NCBI GenBank assembly: GCA_016714495.1
Contig: JADKDU010000001.1
Span: forward strand, 186,001 to 250,000
Origin: Hyphomonadaceae bacterium
GTDB lineage: Bacteria; Pseudomonadota; Alphaproteobacteria; Caulobacterales; Hyphomonadaceae
Direction of reading: 5' to 3'
Length of the DNA stretch: 64,000 nt
This document shows, piece after piece, positions 19,593 to 29,914 of this stretch. The notes beneath the pieces were generated by a model that was given only the letters and a program-made list of their open reading frames with translations, ran no database searches and was not told the origin of the DNA. Position numbers and translations under genes: made by a program. Numbering within the stretch: the first letter of the stretch is position 1; each line of letters begins with the position of its first letter.

Positions 19593-21656
19593 TTAGAACG
19601 CGTAGCTGTACGAGACGTGCAGAGTGCGCGGCGCGCCGACAGTGCCAACGAGGAAACGTCGGCTTGTCTGCGTTCCATCGACCAGCGCCGAACCGAGCGC
19701 TGTGCGATACGTCTCGTCGAACAGGTTTTCCACCCGCGCGGTCAGCTTGTGCTTCTGATCAGCGTCAATGAAGACGTGCGCGGCGAAATCTGCGACGACA
19801 TAGTCGCCGTACGCGAGCCTGCCGAAGCCGGCGACCGTGTTTTCGATTTTGCCGACCCAGAGCACGCTGGCGTCCGCGCCCCACACTCCAGACTCAGCCT
19901 CGTAAGAGGCGCCGACTTTGCCGTAGCTGCGGGGAACACGAACATGCTGCGCGCCGCCTTCGACATTGGATTTGGCGTCGGTGTAATGGCGATGGCGCTA
20001 AAGCCATTGTTGAAGTCGACCGTGCCGCTCAGCTCCGAAGCCGCGCACTTCCACCGTTCAGGCAGGTTTACGTAAACGCCTTCGTTGAAGTAGCTGGGGT
20101 CCAGATTGGGAAAGAGCGTCGCGCAATCCGTGGCCGCTACGGAAGCATCGCAATCCGCGAACTGGATGCGGTTGTCGATGTCGCGTGTGAAGTAGGTGAC
20201 CTGCCAGGCGAATGCAGGCCCCATGCCGAATTCGCCGCCCAGGCCGACGTTGTAATTCTCAGCTTCCTCTGCCTCGATGTTCGGATTGCCCAGTGTGGAG
20301 AACGGGTCGATTGCGTAAAGCTGTTCGGCGGTCGGCAGCAGGAAGCTGGTGCCAGCGTTGGCCTGCGCATAGAGCCACGACGTGAAGTCGTAGCGGCCCG
20401 AAGCGTTCCAAACGGTTTTGTTTGATCCGCTGGATTCGTTGTGACGGACGCCAAGCGCGAAAGAGCCGTTCTTGATGAGATCATCCGTTGAGCGAATCTG
20501 GCCGAAGAAGGCGTTCACCTCCTCTTCCTGCTCGGCGATCAGAAGCACGTCGTCCTTGCCGGAGTATTGCTGGAAGTCGTAGCCGATGACGTATTCGAAT
20601 GGCCCGCCGGGAGTGAGCTTGGCGAGGGCGTTGATGCCCTTGTCCTCGAAGCCCCAATAGGTGTTCAAATCCGAGATAGTCTGACCGGTGATCGCGCCTG
20701 TGCCCGGCTGCACTGTGTTGCGCACCGTCGTGTAGGTCGAATCCCAGTCGTGCCAGTAGCCTTTCACGAGGAACTGCGCCCAATCGGTGGCCTGATAGTC
20801 CACGCCCAGGCTGGCGATGTCTTCGTCGCGCTCGTTCTTCGAGTACGCGACAAGGGTCGGGTTGGTGTTATCGAGGGCGCGTCGGTGTGCTGATAGCGTG
20901 CGTCGATTGCGAGATTGTCCATCAGCTCGATGCGGTACTTGCCGCCAGCTGACCAGATGTCATAGCTGCGGTCGGTGTCGGATGAGCTAGGTTGGCGCGC
21001 GTCATAGAGGTCGAAGCCGTCAGACTTGTCCTGAGAGGCATAGACAACGAAATTGCCCGGGCCGGCCTTGCCGCGGGCGTAGCCGTCAACGTGAATGCTG
21101 TCGTTGGTGTCGCCGCCGACGGTAACGAGGCCGTTCAAATCATCGGTGTAGCCGCGCGTCACCATGTTGATGACGCCGGCCGCCGCCTGGGTGCCGTAAT
21201 AGAGCGACTGCCCGCCCTTCAGGACTTCAATGCGCTCGACCATGCTGGCCGGGAGCGTGTCGCTCATCGTGCGGAATAGAGGCGGTTGTTGATGCGGACG
21301 CCGTCAACCAGCAGCAGCATATCCTGCGTGCGCGAGCCTTGCAGCGATATGTCCATGTAGGCGAACGGGCCGCCGCGGGTGGCCACGAACAGGCCGGGCA
21401 CCTTCATCGTAAGGGCCTGCTGGGCGTCGACATAGACCTGGTTGCGGATTTCGATGGAATCCACGACCTCAAGGTCGGACCCGTATTTTTCGAGTTCCTG
21501 GGGGAGGGTTTCCTCGATCGTCTGGCCGACGATGACGACCACGTCGGCGCCTGCATCGGGCGCAGCCTGAGCAGCGGCCATGGGCGCCCCAAGGCAGAGC
21601 GCCATGACGCTGGCGCTGCTGACAAGCAGGCCGCGGTAATCGATCTTACGCAACAT
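19593..21656 (-). pseudogene. TonB-dependent outer-membrane receptor, frameshifted
   Basis: Start at ATG 21656 behind a strong GGGGAAGGA site, with signal peptide ending APMAAAQA. The plug domain has VVVIVGQTIEETLP, QALTMKVPGLFVATRGG, LQGSRTQDMLLLVDGVRINNRLYS and then, in the next frame, VERIEVLKGGQSLYYGTQAAAGVINMVT. The barrel continues through two further frames to a terminal aromatic strand (TLHVSYSYAF). About 685 residues when joined. Shifts are placed at 21272 (a lost G/C of a pair), 20874-20876 (GGG run) and about 19985-20060 (more than one). It imports a metal chelate or other ligand using TonB energy; with the downstream PepSY protein a ferric siderophore is the best guess. Confidence 0.8.
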
Positions 21657-21837
21657 GAAATGTCCTTCCCCTATAAATCCCGCGCGCGCTTTGGGCGCGC
21701 ATCCGAGTCGGGTCTGGATTAGGGGACGGGCGTCCGTCGCGTCAGTGATTTACGGTTACACACATTTTTACTGGCGTTTTGCGGCGCGTTACATGGGCGG
21801 AACGCTGCTCGCTGCGTCCCTGCAGAGGCGTTACAAC

Positions 21838-21880
21838 GCAAAAAGCGGCAGGTAACAGGACGTCAGCCCGCCCTGCCGCT
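21838..21880 (-). terminator. Terminator downstream of the two-repeat lipoprotein gene
   Basis: A 9-bp stem (21844-21852 with 21872-21880) with a 19-base loop is followed, on the minus strand, by a run of five T's. It lies 37 bases beyond the lipoprotein stop and would end the czc operon transcript. Confidence 0.55.
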
Positions 21881-21916
21881 CGTTATCAAGGCAACGTGAT
21901 GGCTACGGCGCCGCCG

Positions 21917-22345
21917 TTATCGCGTCTTGACCGCCTCAAGCTCTGCCTGAGCGAGCTCCTTCGTTGTGAGGCCCTTGAGGCTTGCGGAGGCCTTGGCTTT
22001 TGCCTCCTCGTTAGCCTTCGCGTTGGTCACAAGTTTGGACGTGTCGATAGCTGCAAGTACGGACGCTGGGCTTACGCCTTCAACCGCAAGGGTTCCCTCT
22101 GTGGTCGTTGACGTTGAGGCAGTGGATGAGTCGCCCGTTGCTGTCGGCTGATTCGCTGTGACGCTATCGGGCTTCGACCCGACGAGTTTCGCCGTATTGA
22201 CTGCTCCCAAGGCTTCGGAGGCGGACATGCCGCCCACTGTAAGCGAGCCCTGGTTCTGAGGCGCTGCGCTGGCGACTTCGGGGGGCGCGCTCGCGCAAGC
22301 AGCCATGCTCAAGGCGAAAACAGACGCTGTTACAAGCTTCATCAT
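21917..22345 (-). CDS. Small lipoprotein with a duplicated internal repeat, end of czc operon
   Basis: 142 residues from the ATG at 22345 (a second ATG follows directly; GAAGGGG lies upstream). The signal MMKLVTASVFALSMAAC ends in a lipobox Cys. The mature part contains two copies of one motif: SLTVGGMSASEALGAVNTAK and, about 48 residues later, TLAVEGVSPASVLAAIDTSK, separated by a Thr/Ser-rich linker. The C-terminus is Ala/Lys/Glu-rich and helical. I do not recognise the family. It starts 91 bases behind czcA on the same strand, with a terminator-like hairpin after it, so it is probably co-transcribed with the metal efflux genes. Confidence 0.6.
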   Translation of the reverse strand: MMKLVTASVFALSMAACASAPPEVASAAPQNQGSLTVGGMSASEALGAVNTAKLVGSKPDSVTANQPTATGDSSTASTSTTTEGTLAVEGVSPASVLAAIDTSKLVTNAKANEEAKAKASASLKGLTTKELAQAELEAVKTR

Positions 22346-22435
22346 GACGCGCCCCTTCTTCCCACAAGGAAGTTCGAAACATGCAAGCGTTCCTTCACGC
22401 GTGAGGAATCGCGCGGCCCAGCTGCACGGCACAAC

Positions 22436-25400
22436 TCAAGCGGAGCCAGCTGGACCTTTGCTGATCCGCCCGCCTGCCCGCCGCGCAGAGAAGCACGGCA
22501 GCACAAAAAGCGTGAGCAGCGTCGCGGTGATGAGACCGCCGATGACGACAGTGGCAAGCGGCTTCTGCACCTCGGCGCCGGGACCAAAGGCGAATGCCAT
22601 CGGGATGAAGCCCAGGACCGCGACCAGCGCCGTGGTTAACACCGCGCGCAGGCGGCTGGCGGCGCCTTCGATCGCGGCGACGTCAGGGAGCGCGCCTTCG
22701 GCCAGGCGCTGCTTGATCGCCTGCATGAGGACGAGGCCGTTCAGCGTCGCCACGCCGGAGACGGCGATGAAGCCGACCGATGCGGAAACAGAGAACGGCA
22801 TGCCCCGCGCGAACAGCGCAATCGCTCCTCCGACGAGTGCAAGCGGGACACCGGCAAACACCAAAGCCGCTTCCCTCACCGAGCCGAGCGCCAGAAACAG
22901 CAGCACGCCGATAAGCAGGAAGACTAGCGGGATGATGAGAGCAAGCCGGGCGCTGGCGCGTTCGAGGTTTTCGAACTGGCCGCCCCAATCGAGCCACCCG
23001 CCCAGCGGGGGCTTCACTTCGGCTGCAACACGGCGCTGAGCCTCGGCTACGAAACCGCCGAGATCACGGCCGCGCACGTTGGCCTGCACGACGATGCGCC
23101 GCTTGCCATTCTCGCGGCTGATCTGGTTGGGGCCTTCGGCCGTCTCGAAGCGAGCGACGGCAGACAGCGCAATGGTGGCGACGCCTGCCTCGTCTTCCTC
23201 CTGCGCAACAGGGAGATGCTGCATCACCGCGGGATCGTTGCGAATATCATCGGCCAGGCGGACGACGACGTCGAACCGACGGTCGCCCTCCAGCACCATG
23301 CCGGCTTCCCGGCCGCCGAGCGCAATCGCGAGCGCATCGGCCGCGTCGCTGGCGTGTACGCCCTGTGCTGCAGCGGCGGTGCGGTCGACCACCGCCGTGA
23401 TGGTGGGCTGTCCGGACACTTGTTCGACGCGAACATCTGCAGAGCCAGGGATGGAGCGCAGAACGGACGCAGCCTTTTCGGCGGAGGCGCGCATAGCCCC
23501 GAAATCGCCATAGACTTTCACGGCGACGTCCGAGCGCACGCCCGCGATCAATTCATTAAAGCGCATCTGGATCGGTTGCGTGAACTCGTAATTGTTGCCG
23601 AGCAGTTTGCCGAGTTTCTCCTCCATACGCGCGACGAGGTCGGCCTTAGGCAGATTGCGGTCCGGCCATTCCTCAAGCGGGCGCAGCATGACGAAAGTGT
23701 CTGAGATGCTTGGCGGCATCGGGTCTGAAGCAATCTCGGCGGTGCCCGTGCGTGTGAAGACAAGATCGACCTCGGGCATTGCCTTCAGCGTATTCTCGAC
23801 GCGGAACTGCATTTCCTGGCTCTGTTCAAGCGAGGTGGAGGGAATGCGCAGCGCCTGCACGAGCACATCGCCCTCATCCAGCGTCGGCGCGAATTCGCGG
23901 CCGAGCGAGAAGAACGCCAGAATGCCGGCGAGAAACGCTGCAGCTGCCGATCCGGCAACCATCGCAGGTCGCGCGACAGCCCAGCGCAGCAACGGTTCAT
24001 AGGCCCTGCGCGCGGCGCGTTCGGAACGCGTCTCGCCGTGAATGCCTTTCGGGTCGCGAACAAGCAGCGCCGCCATTGCCGGCACGAAAGTGAAGGACAG
24101 CATGAAGGCGCCAAGCAGCGCGAGCATCACCGTGGCCGCCATAGGCGCAAACATCTTGCCCTCGACGCCTTCGAAAGCGAGTAGCGGAGCATAGACGAGC
24201 AGGATGATCGCCTGGCCAAAGGCTGCAGGCCGCGCCATTTCCTTTGCCGCGCCCGCAGCAACACCAAGACGCTCCAGCAAGCCCAAGCTTCGCCCGGCTT
24301 CTTCTCGTTTCAGCGCTAGGCGCCGTAACGTGTTTTCGATCACGACCACGGCGCCATCAACGATAAGCCCGAAGTCCAGGGCGCCAAGACTCATCAGATT
24401 GGCGCTGATGTGGAACTGGTTCATGCCGGCGGCCGCGAACAGGAAAGACAGCGGGATGACCAGCGCGGTGATGATTGCGGCGCGGATGTTACCGAGTGCG
24501 ACGAATAGCACGCCGATCACCAACAACGCGCCAAGCATCAGATTGTGTTCGACGGTCTGAATGGTGGCTTCGACAAGTTCGGTGCGATCGAGCGCGGGAC
24601 GAACAACAACATTTTCGGGCAGGCTGGCGCTGATCTGTTCGAGCCTCTGGCCGACGCGTTGGGCCACCTCGCGACTGTTTTCACCCTGCAGCATCAGGGC
24701 CGTGCCGATCACCACTTCGCGGCCGTTGGCGCTGGCCGAGCCTAGGCGCGGAGCACGACCGGGTTCAACCACCGCGACATCCATCACGCGGACGAGCTGC
24801 CCGCTAGCCATTAGGACGGGCGTTTGCGCAAGTTCTTCCATGTTACGCAGGCGTGCGTCGGCGCGCACGACATAGGCTTCGCCTGCGCGGCTGACATAGC
24901 CAGCGCCTGCGATGCGGTTGGCGTGGTTGAGCGCATCGACAAGCTGAACAAGCCCGATGCCGTGAGCGGCGAGCTTCGCTGGGTCGGGGTGGACGGCGTA
25001 TTCCTTCACATAACCGCCGAGCACGTCGACGCCGGCGACGCCTTTCACACTGCGCAGTTGCGGAGCGATGATCCAGTCCTGCACGGTGCGGAGATAGGTG
25101 GCTTTTTCCAGCTCCGTCGTCAGACGTTCGCCTTCGGGCGTCACGTATACGACGTCTTTCTTAGCAGCCTTGGGCGTGAACTCGACGGTCCAGATGTACA
25201 CTTCGCCAAGGCCCGTCACGACGGGGCCGATTGTGGGCGAGAGGCCTTCGGGCAGCTCCTGGCGCGCGGATTGCAGGCGTTCATTCACCAGATTGCGCGC
25301 GAAGTAGATGTCGGTCGCATCCGTGAAGATGGCTGTAATCTGCGAGAAGCCGTGGCGCGAGAGCGAGCGAGTTTCGGTAAGACCCGGCAGACCGGCGAGC

Positions 25401-25615
25401 GCCGTTTCCAGCGGGAACGTGACCTGACGCTCTACTTCTTCGGGGCCGAGGGCGGGCGCGATCGTGTTGATCTGCACCTGCCTGTTGGTGATGTCGGGCA
25501 CGGCGTCGATCGGCAGGCGCATGAGTTCGCGCGCGCCGAAGACGGCAAGGACCAGCACAAGCAGCAGCACAAGCCACTTCCAGCGAACGGACATATCAAT
25601 CACGCTGTTGAGCAT
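22436..25615 (-). CDS. czcA: Heavy-metal efflux RND transporter CzcA family
   Basis: 1059 residues, the full length for an HME-type RND pump. The proton-relay helix TM4 reads DFGLIVDGAVVVIEN, the Asp/Asp/Glu pattern of CzcA (Co/Zn/Cd) rather than the CusA variant. The N-terminus shows PDITNRQVQINTIAPALGPEE, standard for the group. It spans the inner membrane and drives divalent cations out of the periplasm in complex with an adaptor and an outer-membrane channel. Its ATG overlaps the TGA of the adaptor gene (TGATG), so the two are translationally coupled. Metal choice among Co, Zn, Cd and Ni is inferred from the motif. No CzcC channel gene is present next to it. Confidence 0.92.
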   Translation of the reverse strand: MLNSVIDMSVRWKWLVLLLVLVLAVFGARELMRLPIDAVPDITNRQVQINTIAPALGPEEVERQVTFPLETALAGLPGLTETRSLSRHGFSQITAIFTDATDIYFARNLVNERLQSARQELPEGLSPTIGPVVTGLGEVYIWTVEFTPKAAKKDVVYVTPEGERLTTELEKATYLRTVQDWIIAPQLRSVKGVAGVDVLGGYVKEYAVHPDPAKLAAHGIGLVQLVDALNHANRIAGAGYVSRAGEAYVVRADARLRNMEELAQTPVLMASGQLVRVMDVAVVEPGRAPRLGSASANGREVVIGTALMLQGENSREVAQRVGQRLEQISASLPENVVVRPALDRTELVEATIQTVEHNLMLGALLVIGVLFVALGNIRAAIITALVIPLSFLFAAAGMNQFHISANLMSLGALDFGLIVDGAVVVIENTLRRLALKREEAGRSLGLLERLGVAAGAAKEMARPAAFGQAIILLVYAPLLAFEGVEGKMFAPMAATVMLALLGAFMLSFTFVPAMAALLVRDPKGIHGETRSERAARRAYEPLLRWAVARPAMVAGSAAAAFLAGILAFFSLGREFAPTLDEGDVLVQALRIPSTSLEQSQEMQFRVENTLKAMPEVDLVFTRTGTAEIASDPMPPSISDTFVMLRPLEEWPDRNLPKADLVARMEEKLGKLLGNNYEFTQPIQMRFNELIAGVRSDVAVKVYGDFGAMRASAEKAASVLRSIPGSADVRVEQVSGQPTITAVVDRTAAAAQGVHASDAADALAIALGGREAGMVLEGDRRFDVVVRLADDIRNDPAVMQHLPVAQEEDEAGVATIALSAVARFETAEGPNQISRENGKRRIVVQANVRGRDLGGFVAEAQRRVAAEVKPPLGGWLDWGGQFENLERASARLALIIPLVFLLIGVLLFLALGSVREAALVFAGVPLALVGGAIALFARGMPFSVSASVGFIAVSGVATLNGLVLMQAIKQRLAEGALPDVAAIEGAASRLRAVLTTALVAVLGFIPMAFAFGPGAEVQKPLATVVIGGLITATLLTLFVLPCFSARRAGGRISKGPAGSA

Positions 25616-26754
25616 CAGTGATCATGCTCCGCCTGGCTCTTGCCGAGTTCGGCCTTGAGCAGGAAGGCGCCTTTCCCGGCGATCTGTTCGTCGCCCGTTA
25701 GACCGGAGATGATTTCAGTGCGTCCGTTGCTTGTGTTGCCTGGCACGACCGTGTGCGTGCGGAAGCCGTCTGCTTCAGCGACGAAGACTGAGGGAGCGCT
25801 TTCGACTGTCTGCACGGACTCGCTTGGCACAGTAAGAACATTGCCGGAGCCGCCGACCAGCCGACCCGAAATGGCCGTGCCCGGCGGAGGCGCCGAGCCG
25901 ATGATGCGCGCGTACCGTTCCACCAGCGCTCGCGAGGCCGGGGCAACTCCGTGATCTCGCCGACGATCGCATCGCCGCCGGTCCAGCGCGCCTCGACCCG
26001 GAGAACCGAGGGCGATGAGATTGACGCTTGCAGGCGGCGCATCGAACGCGAGTTCGGTCTTCGAGACGTCGACGACCGTAGCGATCTCCATGCCGTCGTC
26101 GAGCACGGAGCCGGGCGTCGCAGGGATGCGCGTCACGACGCCGGAAATCGGGCTACGGATGACGGCGACGCCTCTTGTCGTGGGCGCGCCCATGGCGGCA
26201 GCCTGTGACTCGGCGGCGCGCACTTGGGCCTGCGCGGTCAGCGTGGCGGCGCGGGTGGCTTCCCATTCCTGACGCGGGATGACGCCCTCGTCGAACAGGT
26301 GCTTGTTGCGCACATCCAGCGCTTCGGCCGCTTCAAGCGCTGCTTTGGCCGCATCTACCTCGGCGCGGATTGCGCCGCCTTCGGGGCTGCGGATGGATGC
26401 GATGGCTGCGCCTTTGGCCACTTTCGATCCGACAGCGACATGGATGTCCACGATCGTCCCGTCCAGCGGCGCCGCGACGACGCTCTGGGCGTTGACGGCG
26501 ACCGCCACGCGACCCGGCAGCAAGAGATCGATGCCGCCGCCACGTTCGACTTGCGCAAGCTCCACGCCGGCGGCAGGCGCATCGGCGGGCTTCAGCGCGA
26601 CAAAGCCTTTGACATGCACTGCCTTGTCTTCATCCGCCTGCGCATCGGCTGGTGCGGACGCGGAAGGACTGGTTGCGCGTGCGACGACAAAGCCGGCGCC
26701 GGCGGCAGCTAGGATGGCGACGACAACGCCCACATGGGCGCGCTTAATGGACAT
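25615..26754 (-). CDS. czcB: RND periplasmic adaptor, CzcB/HlyD family
   Basis: 379 residues: an N-terminal membrane anchor (VGVVVAILAAAGAGFVVARA), a lipoyl-type half (VVAAPLDGTIVDIHVAVGSK), a coiled-coil hairpin (about 130-185), the returning lipoyl half (RSPISGVVTRIPATPGSVLD), a beta-barrel and a membrane-proximal domain, ending in HDH. It links CzcA to an outer-membrane channel. The open frame is full length, but residues corresponding to about 25945-26005 are out of the family frame (an Arg-rich stretch); the neighbouring frame there reads VEARWTGGDAIVGEITEL. Two compensating indels therefore seem to lie inside the gene. A GAGGAG site precedes ATG 26754. Confidence 0.88.
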   Translation of the reverse strand: MSIKRAHVGVVVAILAAAGAGFVVARATSPSASAPADAQADEDKAVHVKGFVALKPADAPAAGVELAQVERGGGIDLLLPGRVAVAVNAQSVVAAPLDGTIVDIHVAVGSKVAKGAAIASIRSPEGGAIRAEVDAAKAALEAAEALDVRNKHLFDEGVIPRQEWEATRAATLTAQAQVRAAESQAAAMGAPTTRGVAVIRSPISGVVTRIPATPGSVLDDGMEIATVVDVSKTELAFDAPPASVNLIALGSPGRGALDRRRCDRRRDHGVAPASRALVERYARIIGSAPPPGTAISGRLVGGSGNVLTVPSESVQTVESAPSVFVAEADGFRTHTVVPGNTSNGRTEIISGLTGDEQIAGKGAFLLKAELGKSQAEHDH

Positions 26755-27161
26755 GGAAAAACTCCTCGAATCTGCCGTCGGACTGCGCGATGCGCAGCAG
26801 ATCGGTCAGATGCGAAGCGTTGAGGCGTGCCTGGCGCCTTGGAAACCGGATCTTCCGTCTCGACGTACACGCGCGCCGGCGACTGGATCAAGGCGACTGA
26901 TGTTTCGATCATCGGCGTCGAAACCGCGGCATGGCTGCAATGACCGGCCACGCACACGCAATTGGAATCGATGCAATTATCAGATGTAGAGTCGTTGATT
27001 CCTGACGCAGCCGTTCCTTCATATCGCTCGGCGCAGGCCGGATCGCAGCCTTCGGCTGCACAGGCGAGTGCTTCCAGCGACGGGCTGAATGCGAACAGCA
27101 AAGCAAGGAGGGTCATCAAGACCCCCAGCTTCCTTGTCCGGTTTCGCACCGCCTGCATCAT
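26709..27161 (-). CDS. Small Cys-rich secreted protein heading the czc operon
   Basis: Up to 150 residues. After a hydrophobic secretion signal (LMTLLALLFAFSPSLEALA) comes a cysteine cluster: CAAEGCDPAC and later CIDSNCVCVAGHCSHAA. Small Cys/His-rich secreted proteins at the head of metal efflux operons are common in alphaproteobacteria and may bind metal in the periplasm; no function is established. As called, the last 15 codons overlap czcB out of frame. A frame change near 26815 would instead give LTDLLRIAQSDGRFEEFFHV and stop at the czcB start region, so the true C-terminus is uncertain. Start at ATG 27161, with an internal Met 16 as the alternative. Confidence 0.6.
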   Translation of the reverse strand: MMQAVRNRTRKLGVLMTLLALLFAFSPSLEALACAAEGCDPACAERYEGTAASGINDSTSDNCIDSNCVCVAGHCSHAAVSTPMIETSVALIQSPARVYVETEDPVSKAPGTPQRFASDRSAAHRAVRRQIRGVFPCPLSAPMWALSSPS

Positions 27162-27367
27162 GCAGCACGGCTATCACACGCCTGTATAAATGGCGCGTTG
27201 ATTCTCCTTGCTGGCGTGATTTTGAGCAGGGGGGCCGGCCAGCCACAACTCGCGCGGAATGCGTAGCCACGCATCAACCTTCACAGAAATGAGAACTGCC
27301 AGTCACACACCTGCCCTAACCCCGGCCGGCGTCGAATGGGACGGCGCTTTAATGCGGAGGGTGTCAC

Positions 27368-29679
27368 GTGAAAATGAAACTGCTGATGGGCGTAGCGATT
27401 GTCTCGCTGTGTAGCGCAAACGCCTGGGCCCAGGCGACGCCGGCGGAGGATGTGGATGCTGCGCGCGATGTCGTGGTCATCATCGGCCAGGGCGAAACGC
27501 GCCAGGTTCAGACGCTGACTGCTGAAGATCTTCAGCTGGAAGCGGCAGGATCGAGCCCGATCAAGCTGATCGAGAACCTGCCGGGCGTGAACTACACGGC
27601 GGCCGATCCGTTCGGCGCATACGAGTGGGCCGTCAACATCAACATTCGTGGCTTCCAGAAAGATCAGCTCGGTTACACGCTGGATCGCGTTCCGCTCGGC
27701 GACATGAGCTATGGAAACTACAACGGCCTGCACATCAGCCGCGCGATCATCTCGGAAAATCTCGGCCGCGTTGAGCTGGCGCAGGGCGCAGCTTCGCTTT
27801 CCACCGCATCGACCTCAAACCTTGGCGGCGCCCTTACCTTCTTCAGCCGCGCCCCCTCGAACGACCTCGGCGGCGAAATCGCCCTCACCGGCGGTAGCGA
27901 GTCGATGTTCCGGGGCTATGCACGCCTCGACACCGGCGTAATCGACATGACCGGCGGCAAGGCCTCTATTTCCTACGTGAATCACACACAGGACAAGTGG
28001 AAGCAGGGCCGCGAGCAGAAGAACGAACAGATCAATGTGAGCTTCGAACAGCCGATCGGGCCGGGCGTGCTTTCGGGCTTCTATGACTGGTCGGAGCGCC
28101 GCGAGACCGATTATCAGGATCTCTCGCTCGAGATGATCGATCGGCTCGGCTACAAGTGGGACAACTTCGCGCCGAACTGGACACTCGCGCAACAGGTTGC
28201 CGACATTGCCAACAATCGTGGCGACACGGGCGCGCCGGTTACGAATGCAGCCGCTGGGACGATCTATCCCGCCCGATCGTTTCGGCCGACGACGCCTATT
28301 ACGATGCGTCTGGTCTACGTGACGATTCGCTTGCCCGCCTGTCCTATGACTGGGATGTGACAAGCGATCTCAGCGTTTCGGCCACGGCTTATCTGCACGA
28401 GAATGAGGGCCAGGGCATTTGGTTCACGCCTTACGTGAGCCCGTTCTCCTTTGGTCAAGGCGGCCCTAACGTGTCGCCGATCTCGGTGCGCACAACCGAA
28501 TACGACATGAACCGCGCAGGCGCGCTGGGCTCGGCGACCTGGATGCTGGGCGATCACACGATCGAAGGCGGCTTCTGGTATGAGTACAACGACTTCAACC
28601 AGGATCGCCGCTTCTACGCCAACACGCGAGCGGCGCCGCGCCCGACGCTGGAGTTCATGCGCAATCCGTTCGCGACGCAGTGGTCCTATGCCTATGACTT
28701 CGAAACCACCATGTTCTACATTCAGGACCGCTGGGACATTACCGACGCGCTGACCATCTCCGGCGGTTTCAAGTCCGTCACGGTCGACATGGCGGTCGAC
28801 ACCAACATCATCGGCTTCACCGCGCCGGTTCCGGGGTCAAACGCGGATCTCGAAGGCACGATCACATCGGAAGACAATTTCCTTCCGCAAATCGGCTTCA
28901 CCTACGCTCTCACCGACGACAGCGAGATCTTCGGCGGCTACACTGAGAACATGCGTGCTCATACGCTTGCGCCGGCCGCCAGCCAGACGCAGTCGGGCTT
29001 CGACTTCATCAAGGAGAACACAGACCCGGAAAGCTCCAAGACGACCGAAGTTGGCTGGCGTTATCGCAACGGCCCTTTCCAGGGCGTTGCGGCCGCCTAC
29101 TATGTGAAATTTGAAGACCGACTGCTCGGCCTATCCTCGGGCGCCGGCATCATCGGCAACCCGTCGGTGATCAAGAACGTCGGAAGCGTGACGACCAAGG
29201 GCGTCGAGCTGGCTGGCTCGTATGATTTCACGGACGAATGGACGCTGTACGGCACATACTCGTACAACGACTCGAAATACGACGACGACGTGGTGGATGC
29301 GACCCTGCCGGCGCCGATCCGGACAAGCGGCAAGACAGTGGTGAACGCGCCCGAACATCTGTTCAAGGCCGACCTCGGCTACGACAACGGCACTTTCTTC
29401 GGAAAGCTTTCACTGGCCTACACCGGCTCGCGCTACTTCTCATACGTCAACAACGCGGAAGTCGACGGCTACACCCTGGCTGACCTGAGCGCCGGCTACC
29501 GCTTCGGCGGCAATGAGATGCTCGAGGGTCTCGAGCTCCAGCTCAACGTCACCAACCTGACGGACGAGGAGTATGTGTCTACGCTTGGCACCAATGGCTT
29601 CAATACCAACGCTGACAACCAGACGCTGATGGTGGGCTCCCCCCGTCAATTCTTCGCAACGATCCGCAAGTCGTTCTAG
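27368..29679 (+). pseudogene. TonB-dependent receptor, one frameshift
   Basis: About 770 residues when joined. GTG 27368 lies seven bases after GGAGG; ATG 27374 is the alternative. The signal peptide ends ANAWAQA. The plug shows VVVIIGQGETRQVQTLTAED, LIENLPGVNYTAADPFG, INIRGFQKDQLGYTLDRVPL and GRVELAQGAASLSTASTSNLGG. The barrel runs to a terminal FFATIRKSF, and strands such as SAGYRFGGNEMLEGLELQLN precede it. At 28272-28274 (CCC) one missing C moves the frame; restoring it gives ...IYPAPIVSADDAYYDASGL, so a sequencing error is likely. It imports an unknown ligand across the outer membrane. It is divergent from the czc operon and is followed by a terminator. Confidence 0.85.
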
Positions 29680-29711
29680 CCAAGGTCCCGGCTACACAGA
29701 CTTCGGGCAAG

Positions 29712-29752
29712 AGGCGTCGCCGGACCTGACATCCGGCGGCGCCTTTCTGTTT
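29712..29752 (+). terminator. Rho-independent terminator after TonB receptor
   Basis: A 13-bp stem with one G-T pair (29712-29724 with 29732-29744) and a seven-base loop is followed by TTTCTGTTT, 32 bases past the receptor stop. Confidence 0.8.
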
Positions 29753-29845
29753 GCAGTCTAATGATGCGTATGCCGGCAACCGCCAGCGCGTGGAAACAAC
29801 AGCTGTCTGGACGACGGCAGCGGCCAAACGCATCCTCGAAACGAT

Positions 29846-29884
29846 CCACCCCGGAGCGTCTGCTTTGACAGACGTCCGGGGTGG
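29846..29884 (-). terminator. Hairpin downstream of the copper-monooxygenase-like gene
   Basis: A 16-bp stem with one bulged base (29846-29862 with 29869-29884) lies 30 bases past the stop at 29915 as read on the minus strand. No strong T-run follows, so termination is plausible but not certain. Confidence 0.5.
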
Positions 29885-29914
29885 CGGTTAGTTCGGGTTG
29901 TTAGAACCTAGGCC

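Noticed and set aside
29846..29884. Hairpin as an attachment site or mobile-element end
   Set aside because: No partner copy, target duplication or integrase is present; a transcript-end hairpin explains it better.
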